DNA of 64,000 nt from Apostichopus japonicus (GCF_037975245.1 NC_092569.1:13646001-13710000); one strand, 5' to 3'. Counted from the first letter of the stretch, positions 1-24,424 are shown. The notes: generated by a model from the sequence alone, not told the origin. Made by a program: numbers and translations.

Positions 1-3000
1 CTTAAATAACTTTGATTCCACCTCCTCCAAACAGACAATAGCTGAGAAGGTTGGTATTCGTCAGTTCAGTTGACTTTTAGTGCTTTTAAGACACGTCTAA
101 AGGAAGGAATTTAGATACTTTTTTTTACAAGAACCCACGCTTCAGGATACCGTCCGATCCACCAAAAACCTTTCCTTCCAATCTCTCCCGACCACTCCCA
201 CCATTCCTCATACCCCCCACTCCCACCACTTACCACCCTCCCCGAAAATCTTAACACAACAACAAGACTTCCAAGATACTTCCAATTTTACGCACAAATC
301 CGAAGAACCCAAACCATTTGACCCCCACCCCTATCCCATTGCCCCCTCCCTCCAATACCCCACCCGTAAAATTGCACGACAACAATATTACTTCTAAACA
401 TCCTTTAGTGGTTACTGGCTATTTAACTATTGGGATTTTTTATTCTTCATGCTGAACGTTTACTAGAATGCTTTCATATAGGTCTGACTATATACGGATA
501 ACCATTAACTACTAAGGCACCATACCATAACTAGAGTCCAAATCACATCCGCATATCAGTGACTATAAACTTACTGAGCTTAGTGAACACTTAATTATAG
601 TTTCTTCATAATACTGAAACAACAGTAAACTAAAGAAAAGAAAACATACATTTTCTACATTTATAAATTTTGAACGGTCAAATCACGTTAAATGTTCTTC
701 GGTTAAAATATTAGATACATTATTCAGCGATATATAGGTTTTCGAGCCCTATCTACTTTATTTACTAAGAGCGCTCCCATCTTAATACTGCTGTTACGTT
801 GACGGGCGATCAATACTATCGCATATTTCATCAGTTAAACGTTTGCACTCAAGTAACACAATTACTTTGCGTTAGGGTACACCACTAAAAACGCACCTCG
901 TAAAAATTATATATATATATACTAGAGAAAAAAATAAGTCTTTTTAAGCGAATTTAGGACTACAAAGCCAGCTACGAATTCAAAAACCTTAGCCTACCTT
1001 GGTTCGGAATTTATGAACAACTTTCTTACCTCTCAATTTATGTGAACACTTAATCTGCCATGCAATTGGCAGCAGGTCATATTTTCATCTTAATAATTTT
1101 TCACCCCTCCCATCATGATGCAGATTGTAATATAATGATATGTGTAAAATTAAATCTCTGTTGGCTTCATCACATTCAACAAAATGAATAAATTTTTTGT
1201 AGGACTAATGATAATATATGTAATTACAATTTGAATCCGCATATTTTCGCAGTACCCATTACTGTCAAAATTGTTCTCATTTGTGGAACGGAAACACCCC
1301 CAAATCGAACCCCAACTAGTGAAAACCTTGTACATAATGTACGCATTATTTACCATGTGACTAGCACAAGCAACTGGCGATATTTTCATCAGTAGCACCT
1401 TCACCTCACGCAGTGGCGTCGCCAAGGATTGGCCTGGGGGCACGTGCCCTCCCAAAGCAAATCGTGCCCACAATTGCCCCCTAGATGCGATTTGTAATGT
1501 TAAAAAATTACTCAAACAAATTTTTATTTTACAAAGGACGAAACGTATTATGTTCATCAGTAAAACTTCTTTCCCTGACCATCACAATAACCAGTTGTTT
1601 TCTCACTAACAAGGTCACAGAGGCCCCGGCGTGAACCGCTAGTGCTTAAACTTCACTACTACCCTGAACATACAGTTACTTCAAGTTTCAAAATATAGCA
1701 CCAGATTGCACCTAAAGACCCTTAATTAATCAAAAATTTCTCAGGAGGACACCCCTTCTCCTTAGATCCCTCCCGATTGATATCATTCATTCAAATAAAC
1801 ATTGTGCCCCCTTATTAAGTGTTGTGCCCCTGTGCCCCCAAGATTGAAATGTCTGGCGACGCCACTGCCCTCACTCCCTCCCTTCACAGTATGACTTTCT
1901 TGAAAGTAATTGTTCTTTGTAAATTGCAAAAGGTCACATAATTTCGCATTTCAGCATCCTACTTTTTACAGAAGTGGATCAAAATGGGGAGGAGACAACC
2001 CTTCCCGTGAAACCCTGATCAATTGGTTCCTGGTTTTCAGACAGAGATATGAAATAAATATTTTCAAGAGATCGCAACCAATACCATTGACTAAGGCAAG
2101 AATATTACTGAACCACAATAGTTCAGTAGAGTGATATAACACGTTATTTATACTGATTGACCGTGATAACCGCAATTATTGGTATTGCTCGAATCTTGAA
2201 ACACAACTTACTTTTTATTATAAATGTAAATATTGAAGCAAATTAAAACTAAAACAGTAGAATGGAACAAGGAGTTACTAGGACATCGATGTTGTTAAGG
2301 GGCGAATTCAGCACTTAACAATCATCCTTATATATGAGAGTTATGAAACTTAAATTTCAAGTAACTTTCAACATATAGTGTATAGATCCGACATGTTTTC
2401 TCCACATCCATTAAACAATTAATGGAGTCTGACATGAAGCTTCCTTAACATCACATCCGAACATTGCATATCGCTCACACAGACGATGCCATTAAGCGTA
2501 AATGTGTCAATTTCATAAATGTTTAAATTTAATTTTTTAAACGGATATGGTCAAGACATTTTATTGGGGGCTGGGAGTAAGGATTTGGCTACCATTATGT
2601 TATTTCAGGTTAATATATACAATTAACTTGATTTTCTGTTAATCAGATCAGATAATATCACTTGAACACCGGCTTCATAATCACCCCATGCATTATCACA
2701 CAAACACACACTACACGTTTCTATTCCTGTGTCGTGACGTAAAACCCATGCAGTACTTCTTGCACGCGTAGGAGTGTATGTGATTGATAGATACCTTTTT
2801 TAACCAATATCGATTTAGAAAAGGACAGAATGGTATATTAAAAAAAAACTATGACAAAGTAGAAGAAAGTGAGGTGGCTGTAAGTCACATTGTTTTCTCT
2901 AATTTTTAACACCAATATAGAGATAGCATGGCTTGATTCTGGTTTGTAAGATAAGCACGATCGATATCGTTACGGTACTGTACCTATGTCATCATTACCA

Positions 3001-3694
3001 ATACAAGGGTTTGAAACATGAGTATGTTGGAAGTTCTGGCCATTGTTTGGGAGCCCTGGATCAATCTACAAGGGGTAACACCTCCTTGGCGAGAGCCTGT
3101 AGGACAAAACAAACTATATCATCAAAATATATGATCGCGCGTGCATTTGTTCATTACAGTTAACCTTCCGTCCATTTTTAACCTCAGGTTAAGTACATCT
3201 CTGCTTCTTCGCGTGTACCTTGAAGCTGATTTACTGAAGCCAAGCATGATGATCTTCTATAAGTGTTTGTTCGCATCAAAGTACAGTTCCTCTTAAACAA
3301 ATGCATAAAGCCTAGCTGTGATTAAAACAATTAGTCCGTTCTCACAGCCATTAATGAATATACTACTAAAGTTCCCCACCAGCGTCTTTTACTTAGGCTG
3401 AAGAGCATGAGTGTCATAGGGAATTTACTGTCTTGGATCGGGAATTGGCTTGGTAATAGGGAACAGAGGGTGGTAATTAATGGCTGTGCTTCTTCTTGGC
3501 AGAACGTTTCTAGTGGGGCTCCACAAGGGTCTGTATTAGGTCCCCTGTTGTTTGTTGCCTATATAAATGACATCGACGGAGATATTTTGTTTGCAGCTAA
3601 GAAGTTTGCTGATGACACCAAATTGTATTCTGAGGTCTCTTCCAAAAGCGATTCTGAGAAATTTCAAGCGGATTTAGATAAGATTTGTTCCTGG
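1..3694. repeat. Block A, left copy, unit R1 (segmental duplicate of ~50387-55250)
   Basis: Near-identical over long stretches to 50387-55250, starting at the shared CAATAGCTGAGAAGGTTGG motif (about 36 here, 50411 there). No gene is supported: the short open frames are not conserved as proteins beyond the recent duplication. It contains the R-unit landmarks: GGAGGAGACA..CCCTTCCCGTG near 1990 and ATGAGTATGTTGGAAGTTCT near 3018. The downstream copy has 1.25 kb extra DNA (51037-52284) where this copy has only ~18 bp near 696-713. Unit R1 ends abruptly inside a CR1-like fragment joined to Penelope-derived sequence at ~3695. Confidence 0.8.
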
Positions 3695-3698
3695 ACAT
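3407..3698 (+). pseudogene. CR1/L2-like LINE reverse transcriptase fragment
   Basis: Encodes the RT palm region of a non-LTR retrotransposon: a NREQRVVING-type segment, the PQGSVLGPLLF motif (RT domain 4), and FADDTKLY with the catalytic Asp pair. It is the first ~97 residues of the longer copy at 54966-55972, with only a few differences. The frame stops where sequence of Penelope origin (about 3695-3780) is fused to it, so this is a deletion-truncated relic. The clade is inferred from motif style: CR1/L2/Jockey-like elements all read similarly here. Confidence 0.85.
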
Positions 3699-4937
3699 GA
3701 CGTTCACTTCCTGGACACAACTGTGGCCCTACAAAATGGTCCACTCAAAACAGGCTTGTTCAATAAAGTCACGAACAAGCTTGAACATAAAGTTACTTCA
3801 AGTTGCAAAATATAGCACCAGATTGCACCTAAGGACCCTTAATTAATCTAAAATTTCTCAGGAGGACACCCCTTCTCCTTAGATCCCTCCCCATTGATAG
3901 CATTCATTCAAATAAACATCGTGTCCCTTAATTAAGTGTTGTACCCCCTGTGCCCCCAAGATTGAAATGTCTGGCTACACCACTGCCCTCACTCCCTCCC
4001 TCCCACATTATGACTTTCAATTGTTCTTTGTAAATTGTAAAAGATCACACAATTTTGCATTTCAGCGTCCTTACTTTTTACAGAAGTGGATCAAAATGGG
4101 GAGGAGACATCCCTTCCCGTGAAACCCTGATCACTTGGCTCCTGGTTTTCAGACAGTGATATGAAATAAATATTTTCAAGAGATCGCAACCAATACAATT
4201 GACTAAGGCAAGAATATTACCGAACCATAATAGTTTAGTAGAGTGAGATAACACGTTATTTATACTGATTGACCGTGATAACCGCAATTATTGGTATTGC
4301 TCGAATCTTGAAACACAACTTACTTTTTATTGTAAATATTAATATTGAAGCAAATTAAAAATAAAAGAGTGGAATTGAACGAGGAGTAACTACGACGTCG
4401 ATGCTGTTAAGGTGTGAATTCAGCACTTAACAATCATCCTTATATTTGAGAGATATGAAAGTAAAATTTCCAATAACTTACAAGATATAGTGTATAGATC
4501 CGACATGTTTTCTCCACGTCCTGTAAACACTTAATGGAGTTTGCCATGAAGCTTACTTAACATCACATCCGATCATTGCATATCGCTCACACAGACGATG
4601 CCATTAAGCGCAAATGTGTCAATTTCATAAATGTTTAAATTTAATTTTTTAATCGGATATGGTCAAGACTTTTCATTGGAGGCTGGGAGTAAGGATTTGG
4701 CTACCATTATGTTATTTCAGGTTAATATATACAATAAACTTGATTTTCTTTTAATCACATCAGATAACGTCTTTTAACACCGGCTTTATCATCACCCCAT
4801 GCATTATCACACAAACCGACATGTTTCTATTCCTGTGACGTAACGTAAAACACATGCGGTACTCTTTGCACGCTTGGGAGTGTATATGGTTGATGGATAC
4901 CTTTTTGAATCAATATCGATTTAGAAAAGGACAGAAT

Positions 4938-4974
<37 letters not shown>

Positions 4975-5954
4975 CTATGACAAAGTAGAACAAAGTGAGA
5001 TGGCTGTACGTCAACATTGTTTTCTACAACTTTGCAACGCCAACATAGAGATAACATGGCTTGATTCTGGTTTGTAAGGTCAGCACAATCGATATTACTG
5101 TTCCTGTACCATCATTACCAATACAAGGGTTTGAAACATGAGTATGTTGGAAGTTCTGGCCATAGTTTGGGAGCCCTGGATCAATCTACAAGGGGTAACA
5201 CCTCCTTGGCGAGAGCCTGTATAGGACAAAACCAACTGTAGCAGCAAAATGTATGATCGTGTGCATTTGTCTATTACAGTTAACCTTCCGTCCTTTTTTT
5301 AACCTCAGTTTAAATACATATCCGCTTCTCTGCGTGTACCTTGAAGCTGATTTACTGGAGCCAAGAATATTGCTCTTCTATATAAGTGTTTGTTCTCATT
5401 AAAGTACAGTTCCTCTTGAAAAAATACATAAAGCCCTAGCTGTGATTAAAACAATAAGTCAGTTCTCAAAGCCATTAATGAATAAACTAACTGGTGTATT
5501 GAACACAAAAGGAAGCTTTATTAAAGAAGAAATGTTTCCTTCGATTTTTGGTTACCATGGAGAGGCATGGCTATCGAGAGATTTAGAATGGTTTTGTAAA
5601 TATATCTTTGCTGCAGTTGCCAATGAATCAAATTTTAATATGTTCAGATGAGAATCACACCTTATTAAAGACTTCGATTTTCTTCAATTTTATTGATAGT
5701 GAATAACCGAAAATATCATTTATTTATTACGTTGTTGATATCTGATTGGATGATATGTATATCAACCTTTACTGCTGTCTCTGCCCAAGAGTTTAAGCGA
5801 TAATTAATCAACGCCATTAATGAATATTCTGAATGGTATATTGAACACAAAAGAAGATGTATCTCAATACGATATTTTCCCTTCGATTTTAGTTATCACT
5901 TGGCTTCAGAATAACTTATTAAAGATCAACACACCAGAAAAGTTTGCTATGGTG

Positions 5955-5994
<40 letters not shown>

Positions 5995-6526
5995 GTTATA
6001 CACAATTAACCCTAACGAAGACTGAATTTCGACCTGCACAAATCATTCAAACCGAAACGTGCCAAAACCCCCACTTAGGAAGAATTGGCTGAATAGATGC
6101 AACTAATCTTGACCAGCAATAATCTGGTATTTGGCAACAAACACTACCTCCAAATTCATGGCACTGCAATGGGTACCAAAATGACACCGTCTTTTGTCAA
6201 CATCTTTATGGGAAACTTCGAGAAAGAATTTCTATCTCGACAAAACTTGAAACCACACACGTTGTTACGTTTCATTGACGATATCTTCATGATATTGACC
6301 GATGACGATTCAAATCTAAAACTCTTCATTGATGACACAAACTCGTTTCATCTCACAATCAAACTTACTGCAGTCGATTTTGATTCCCGCATTAAAGAAC
6401 TGTCACAACATCTCCTAAACAGACATTATTTTCGGGTACTATTGAAAATGCTATCAAAAGGCTAAAAGCAAACCCCGTACCGATACATTGACGTACAAAA
6501 CTCGTCAAAACAGTTCCAAAAGGGAA

Positions 6527-6528
<2 letters not shown>
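3695..6528. repeat. Composite repeat unit R2 with Penelope fragments at both ends
   Basis: Second R unit. It opens with a Penelope-derived piece (3695-3780, same reading as the GHDVHFLDTT region of the element at 6891-8390). The unit core (~3780-5940) is shared with 57045-59220 and 59672-61840. It then has an (AT)n tract (~4940-4968 and 5957-5990) and a second Penelope RT piece. The core repeats the landmarks of R1 (4080-4290, 5138-5220). Short open frames in the core are not supported as genes. Confidence 0.75.
5996..6526 (+). pseudogene. Penelope-like RT fragment with internal deletion
   Basis: Reads as Penelope RT: an N-terminal piece with a stop near 6090, then HYLQIHGTAMGTKM, FVNIFMGNFEKEFLS and the catalytic FIDDIF. 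Compared with 6891-8390 it jumps from the HLTIKLTA region directly to VDFDSRIKEL, losing roughly 90 residues, and frameshifts again after 6435. The copy at 61888-62430 has the same internal deletion, so the two derive from one already deleted ancestor. Non-functional. Confidence 0.85.

Positions 6529-6559
<31 letters not shown>
6529..6559. repeat. (AT)n tract at the left edge of the Penelope insertion
   Basis: Simple AT dinucleotide run interrupting the R2 Penelope fragment at the GGGAACCAT point. The right-hand duplicate continues at 62425 without it. It marks where ~3.2 kb of extra DNA (6529-9750) sits in this copy. Confidence 0.9.
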
Positions 6560-6561
<2 letters not shown>

Positions 6562-6639
6562 AATAACGGAAAAACTGTTAAACAACTATGCTGCATTTAG
6601 AGAAAGGCTGGATCTCGAGTGAGATACAATAATTGAATT

Positions 6640-6797
6640 AGGTAAGTGATTGGAAGTAAAACAGCCAATGTTTGGTGTTTGCAGAGCTTTCGAGCAAAAC
6701 TAGCTCTTCTTCAGTGCATGATCACCGAAAGTGACAAGGAGTAGCAGGAATTGAAACTGTTTTATAGAGAAGATGTCGGCATGGTTGTAAAGGCAAA
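6640..6797 (-). repeat. Left inverted arm of the Penelope element (3' UTR/pLTR)
   Basis: Begins AGGTAAGTGATTGGAAGT and runs to the GTTGTAAAGGC region. Its reverse complement lies at 8500-8657. It lies 3' of the stop codon of the minus-strand ORF, so it is the element's 3' untranslated/pseudo-LTR region. Confidence 0.85.
6681..6716 (-). ncRNA. Hammerhead-ribozyme-like core in Penelope 3' region
   Basis: On the minus strand the order is CTGAAGA, a stem (GAGC..GCTC around a TAGTTTT loop), GAAA, then GCTCTGC. The hammerhead layout (CUGAUGA, stem II, GAAA, stem III, cleavage site) is recognisable but the first box has A for U (CTGAAGA), and no clear GUC cleavage triplet follows. Penelope elements are known to carry hammerhead motifs in their terminal regions. 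Probably a degenerate or divergent version; activity doubtful. Confidence 0.55.
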
Positions 6798-6840
6798 GCG
6801 ACTTACTGATTTCTGCTGAATAGAGCAGAAGTTTTAGCAT

Positions 6841-6900
6841 TCGGATTATTTTAATCCGCGTCGGATTATTTTAATCCGCGTCGGATTGTTTTAATCCGAT
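6841..6900. repeat. Three exact 20-bp palindromic repeats across the Penelope stop codon
   Basis: Three head-to-tail 20-bp units, each with a 7-bp inverted pair CGGATTA/TAATCCG. The third has one internal G for A and a changed last base. The stop codon of the RT-endonuclease ORF (complement of 6891-6893) lies in the third unit. Confidence 0.95.
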
Positions 6901-8390
6901 TCCGTCGTAATTGTAAAGGAATTGTTTTGGTTTATCTGGGACGGCAAATCGTTTCTGATGTTTAAACCGAATGGTGCCGTGGTCTTTAGGTTTAGTTCCC
7001 AGAAATTTTCTTTCGCTTTCCTAGATTTATCTGTCCAAGAATCGTTCTGGTCAATGGCAATAACACGCAAATTCTCAATTGAATGATTTTGGAGATTGAA
7101 GTGATTTGCAACAGGTTGGTAGATCTTTTTTGTTTTGATCGCCGATCTATGTTGTGTCATTCTCATTCTAAGAGTGTTTTTTGACTCTCCAATGTATTGT
7201 AAGTTACAAATAATGCAGTAGATGAGGTAAATGACATTTTTGGATAGGCAGTTAATTTTGTGCCGAATTTGGAACGTGCGTTTGGTTTGGTTGCTCTGAA
7301 AGGCCCCGGTCGAATCGACAAGTAAGCACGTTTTGCAATTTTGTGTACAGGGCGATGATCCTGTAGTTTCTGTTTTGCTTTCCCCTAATGGGGTGTCATC
7401 CCGAAAGGATGCCCGAACTAAGATATCCAGTAGGTTGCTGGGTCTTTTAAAAGCGATGACAGGTAATTCTGGGAATACTGATTTCAGGCGTTCGGTGCCT
7501 TGAAGTAGGTGAAAATTCTTCTGAATGATAGTAGCCAGTGGTGGGAGACCAGGGTGGAATTCAGTAACCAATGGTACCCTTTTGGAACTGGTTTGACGAG
7601 TTTTGTACGTCAATGTTTCGGTACGGGGTTTGCTTTTAGCCTTTTTGATGGCATTTTCAATAGTACCCCGAAAATACTGTCTGTTTAGGAGGTGTTGTGA
7701 CAGTTCTTTAGTGCGTGAATCAAAATCGACTTCAGAGGAGCAAATGCGTCGAATGCGCAACGCTTGACTGTACGGAATATTTCTGGTACAGTGACGTGGA
7801 TGGCAACTACTTGGTAAGAGGTAGTTGTGCTTGTTCGTGGGTTTATTGAACAAGTCTGTTTTGAGTGAACCATTTTGTAGGGTCACGGTGGTGTCCAGAA
7901 AGTGAACGCCATGTCCAGAAAAATCAGCAGTGAATTTGATAGTGTGATGAAACGAGTTTATGTCATCAATGAAGAGTTTTAGATTAGCCTCACCATGGGT
8001 CCATATCATAAAGATATCGTCAATGTAACGTAACCACGTGTGTGGTTTCAAGTTTTGTCGAGATAAAAATTCTTTCTCGAGGTTTCCCATAAAGATGTTG
8101 GCAAAAGACGGTGCCATTTTGGTACCCATTGCGGTGCCATGAATTTGGAGGTAGTGTTTGTTGCCAAATACCAGATTATTGTTGGTCAAGATAAGTTGCA
8201 TTAATTCGGCCAATTCTTTCTTCGTGGGGGTTTTGCCACGTATCGGTTTGAATGCTTTTGTGCAGGCCGAAATGCCCTCTTCGTTAGGGATATTTGTGTA
8301 TAACGAAGACACATCCAAGGTAACTAACAGAGAGGATAAGGGAAGATAGCGACTGAAAAAATTTCCAAATTCGTGGATCTCCTCATCCAA
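6891..8390 (-). CDS. Penelope-like retroelement RT + GIY-YIG endonuclease (5'-truncated)
   Basis: 499-residue open frame. Residues ~20-160 are reverse transcriptase: LVTLDVSSLYTNIPNEEGI carries the first catalytic Asp region, then HYLQIHGTAMGTKMAPSFAN and WLRYIDDIFMIW with the Asp pair. A thumb and linker region follows. Residues ~380-480 form a GIY-YIG-type nuclease: NVIYLIYC, CNLQYIGES, LRMRMTQHRSAI, then a conserved ENFWELN. This RT + GIY-YIG order is diagnostic of endonuclease-bearing Penelope-like elements. The N-terminus of the family protein is missing: the Met at 8390 lies next to the inversion junction, so it is not a natural start. The frame is otherwise uninterrupted, suggesting recent insertion. 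Confidence 0.92.
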   Translation of the reverse strand: MDEEIHEFGNFFSRYLPLSSLLVTLDVSSLYTNIPNEEGISACTKAFKPIRGKTPTKKELAELMQLILTNNNLVFGNKHYLQIHGTAMGTKMAPSFANIFMGNLEKEFLSRQNLKPHTWLRYIDDIFMIWTHGEANLKLFIDDINSFHHTIKFTADFSGHGVHFLDTTVTLQNGSLKTDLFNKPTNKHNYLLPSSCHPRHCTRNIPYSQALRIRRICSSEVDFDSRTKELSQHLLNRQYFRGTIENAIKKAKSKPRTETLTYKTRQTSSKRVPLVTEFHPGLPPLATIIQKNFHLLQGTERLKSVFPELPVIAFKRPSNLLDILVRASFRDDTPLGESKTETTGSSPCTQNCKTCLLVDSTGAFQSNQTKRTFQIRHKINCLSKNVIYLIYCIICNLQYIGESKNTLRMRMTQHRSAIKTKKIYQPVANHFNLQNHSIENLRVIAIDQNDSWTDKSRKAKENFWELNLKTTAPFGLNIRNDLPSQINQNNSFTITTESD

Positions 8391-8490
8391 CCTCTCGTTT
8401 CGGCCCTACCGTCCTATGTGCAGGACACTACGGATTTCATCCGGAAAATTGGGGAAATAAAAAATCTTCCCTTATCCTCTCTGTTAGTTA
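8372..8490 (+). pseudogene. Inverted Penelope N-terminal RT piece
   Basis: In-frame plus-strand segment reading PLVSALPSYVQDTTDFI then NLPLSSLLVT. This is the RT stretch that should precede the minus-strand ORF at 6891-8390, here in opposite orientation. It breaks off at 8490 into the inverted terminal arm. It shows the head-to-head structure of the insertion. Confidence 0.8.
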
Positions 8491-8499
8491 CCTTTTATA

Positions 8500-9215
<716 letters not shown>

Positions 9216-9751
9216 TTTACTGATTTAACTTTGGACACCCACTCACCCCCTTCTCCCCTCTTACATCCCCTCACCCCATTCTCACCTTCTTACATCCCCT
9301 CTTCCTTAAACTCGATAATTTTGTTCATATACGGTACTTTTCTTTCTACATCTTCTACTATACATATAAGCAATAATACAACCGTCATCTTGCTTGCAAT
9401 TCAGAAAAGGCTTTATAAAAATATAAGCAATGATTGATTCATTTATTAACGTAACGTTGAGTTTGACTTGACAAGACTCTTCGACCGAGGAGCCAAGAAT
9501 TATGGTTCGCTTCGTCTCATATGGGTACAAGAGGAACAAATCAGTAATCGCACAAAATGAACTAAACTAAGGCTATGATTTTTATGATGTAGTAATAATC
9601 TTGAAGCGAGCGATTTTTTTTTTTTTAATATTGTAGAATTTTGAAGCCGTGGTTGCTTCTATCATCCTCCATGCTTTTTGCAAGATTGATTATTTGTACA
9701 CAATGATCAGTTTAAAGACACACTTGACGATATGCAACCATTTATCGTTCA
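9216..9751. other. Gene-free stretch present only in the left copy of block A
   Basis: C/T-rich start (9230-9310), then AT-rich unique-looking DNA. No convincing coding or RNA signal. It lacks a counterpart at 62425, where the other block A copy joins directly to sequence equivalent to ~9752. Confidence 0.5.
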
Positions 9752-11089
9752 TTTTAATTGTCTTTCATTGTGTTTAGAGATAATCGGTTTCAAACTCATG
9801 TGTGCGGCCATTGTACTCTCAGTAGGATATATCTATTGAGACAGAAATGTTCCTTTGAATTGTCCATTCAAGTGATGCAACAAGCGATATATAATATCAA
9901 CATAATACGGTATTAACGGGGGAGGTTTCTGTATCTCTTTAGATTATAACAATTTTTTTTTTTATTATTGTTTGTTATCACCACAAGCATGGTAAATCTA
10001 CTTTGAGGTAAATATATCTATTCTTAGAATTTTCTTTTTATGTTTCCATATTGATATTTTTATCGTCATATGGCTTTATCAATGCTTTGCATATAGGCCT
10101 ATTATTTATAAAAATGAGCAAGGTTCAGTCGTGTTAATTATGGCCTATATACGGTACAGAAAGCGAATTTTGAAGGTAAATGTAGAGAGACCTTTCAGAG
10201 ACATATAATTTTTCTTGATGTCTAGATGGTTTGTATCATAAGACTATTATGTCAGTTTTTAATGTAATATTTCCGCGTAGACGTATATATTCCAGAAAAT
10301 GGAAGAAGAAGTAGGTATTAAAATATTATTAAAAGTAATCGTTTCCTCATATACTTGTAACGAATATAATATATCATGTGCAAATAAAGATTTTTTTTTT
10401 ATATTGTATCCCGTCACTGAACATTTATGTTCATTATATCGTTTTCAATGTTATCTACATAAAAAGAACAGCGAATCAAATTTTATGAGATGCAGGTAAA
10501 CATTTACAGATTTAGATATATAAATCGAAGATAAGAGTGCATGCGTATATAGGTAATGGTTAACCGCCCCCCCCCCACCACCACCACGGACTCCTATAGG
10601 GTTATGCGAGACCTGGATATGAGCATAAAAATGAATTAGTTAGTAGACAGCATACTGCCTTAATGGAAAACACTTTCTTCCCCTTTTCACTAGCTTATCC
10701 TTATACGCGGACTTTTGCTCCATAATTGTTGTAAAATCAAAAATATTGGTTGCGTATACAGTATAGTTTATATTACGATGTACATAAGTGAATATATTGT
10801 CCTATACTTTTAGTTTAGAGTTTTAGAGATTAGTCTTAGGAGGAATCGTCCTATTATTAAGGGAGACACAAACCCACAAACATTATCTTTAGTCTGTTAT
10901 GCTTTCATAGGACAGAGAGCATATCCAATGAACCACTTCTGAATCACTGGGTCCGGGCGTACCGATTTACTGCTGCACCATTAGGTCCTGGGCGCCAGAA
11001 GCATAAGGTCCCGAAGGCGCCGATTTCCTTTTGATTGCCAAAGGTGCTAGTTTTGTACGAGGTGCCATTGTAATCTTTGTTTATCTATA

Positions 11090-11090
<1 letters not shown>
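9752..11090. repeat. Block A tail, left copy (duplicate of ~62425-63735)
   Basis: Starts TTTTAATTGTCTTTCATTG and runs parallel to 62427-63735 with small indels. Both copies keep the poly-C plus CCACCACCACCACGG run (10568-10588; 63238-63258) and the GGAGGAATCGTCCTAT word (10841; 63509). No gene recognised. Confidence 0.85.
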
Positions 11091-11128
<38 letters not shown>

Positions 11129-11135
<7 letters not shown>

Positions 11136-11515
11136 TTTCAGTTTCAGGTTTACAGTCTTGTTCAGGGCCAAGGCCTTCTCACACGACTTTACAACTTAAC
11201 CCTTGTCATTGGTAACTTGTCACACCTACACACCAATGTGCACAATTCAATCAATCTCTCCTGGGGCACCACATTGCACCACAACCACGTGTCCCCCGGG
11301 GTCGGACTTCCCATAGGGTGCAGCCACAAACCGGCGCAAACAACTATTTTTACAAGTTACCTCGCAAGTCCCCATTTATACACCTGGGTGAAGAGAGGCA
11401 ATGGAGATAAAGCGCCTTGCCCAAGTACACAACGTAATGATCTGGCCAGGGCTCGAACCTGTAATCCTTAGATCACAAGTCCACTGTCTTAACCACTTGA
11501 CCACAACGCCCTCAA
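11129..11515 (-). mobile_element. tRNA-derived SINE
   Basis: On the minus strand the head (from ~11515) contains a box A-like TGGTCAAGTGG (11493-11503) and box B-like GGTTCGAGCC (11450-11459), the internal RNA polymerase III promoter of tRNA-derived SINEs. The body then includes a conserved-looking segment around 11360-11430 (AAGCGCCTTGCCCAAG, plus-strand reading) of a kind found in SINEs of many marine animals. It ends in (AT)n at ~11128. The family name is not assigned. Confidence 0.8.
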
Positions 11516-11520
11516 AAAAT

Positions 11521-11603
11521 ATAAATCTATATATCTATCCATCTATCCATTTATCCACCTATCCACCTATTCACCTATCCACCTATCAATCTATCCACCT
11601 ATT

Positions 11604-11638
<35 letters not shown>

Positions 11639-11650
11639 GTATATATATAA
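11521..11650. repeat. (TATC/CACC)n and (AT)n simple repeats
   Basis: ATCTATCCATCTATCC-type tetranucleotide runs followed by (AT)n. A similar combination lies upstream of gene 2 (29366-29480), so it belongs to the duplicated upstream region. Confidence 0.9.
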
Positions 11651-12473
11651 TAACTAAAATCCATGTTCACTCCAAAAGAAAATATTGTTACAGTAAACCA
11701 GAGAAATAAGATATGACTCATAACTGACAAATAAGGAGTATTGTTTTAGAAAATATATTGACCTACGTCAACAATACTTGGCTGTCAAATGCAATAGTAC
11801 AAAATGTAACACAAATGAAAGTATGACGCTAGATAAGTGTAATTTGCATTGATGGAGTTAGAACCAAATCAAATAAAATGATATAAATCTTTTTTTTATA
11901 AATCCATTGTCTTCATCCTCTTATTGGTGGCGGTTTGTAGCAGCTGGTAAACAGCAAAAGGGTAAACGCAACGGGCTAAACGAAAAAAAACCCAACTAAC
12001 GCTGTCCCTAAACTGCATTTGTGTGGGACTACCAATATAACTATAATATGCCGAAATCTGAAGATTAAAACTTATAAACCTAGTACCAAAACACATGGCG
12101 CTAACTTCCAGTTGTTATTTTACTGTGTAATATTTTCAAGATAAAAATTAGATATTATATTTGTAACATTTATAAGTAAGTGTTTTATTTTAATAAAGAT
12201 TAGCGTATTTGTATCACTCGATGTTTTTATATATATCCATCGTTACTATAAAACAATATGTTTATTCATCGCTGTGGCGGTCATATTTGAAACGCAACCT
12301 AATGTTTCTGGGGTTGCTATGGTGAATTAAATAGATATTTAAAGAGTTACACGTATGCATAAATGTACATTCACACTTGACAATCAGAACAGCTGTGTTG
12401 ATGTGATTCTTAGCTCGCATCGTCTGTTTTCCATCAATATACTTCGTAGATTTGAGGCGTCTCGGAAGGAATC
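11640..12473 (+). promoter_or_regulatory. 5' flank of FReD gene 1, conserved with gene 2
   Basis: Closely matches 29480-30538 apart from an (AT)n expansion in the latter (29880-30012). A TATTTAAAG box at 12336-12344 (30401-30409 in gene 2) is a possible TATA element ~130 bp before the ATG. Transcription start and true promoter are not determined; conservation is at least partly due to recent duplication. Confidence 0.45.
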
Positions 12474-24018
<11,545 letters not shown>

Positions 24019-24424
24019 TATACTCATGAACAGTGTTATTGACAAATTATTATCCAATGAATGCCTGGTAGATGAGGTGGAAAATTAGTATTAGAACAGC
24101 TATGTGAGGACGCTTATCGCTTCTCTCTTTAAAAAAAGCTCCATGAAAAGTACGTAGATTCATTGTTCTCTTTTTCATTTTACTTTTTTTTTCATTCTTT
24201 TTTCTCTATTTGGAATAATATAAAGTCTCCATGAACTATGTAGCTTCCGACATTTTCTAGGAATTGTCTGGTGGAAGATTTGATACATTGTTCTCATAGT
24301 TCTGATTGTTCTCTTTCTAACCATGTGAAAATTATCCCCATTTCGACGTTTTCTTCTTGAAGAAATCTGGATCTCAAATTCAGCAGTTTTCTAATCAAAA
24401 GCACAGTTTGGGGGCTTTTTTGGG
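24019..24424. other. 3' flank of gene 1
   Basis: AT-rich, T-run-rich DNA that should contain the 3' UTR. No canonical AATAAA was seen close to the stop. Nothing else recognised. Confidence 0.4.

Noticed and set aside
1150-1557. 135-codon minus-strand frame (also partly at 52742-53041)
   Set aside because: Lies in duplicated block A; the duplicate contains frame changes and there is no recognisable domain.
11450-11515. Functional tRNA gene
   Set aside because: Only boxes A and B are tRNA-like; the body continues as a SINE and the cloverleaf does not close.
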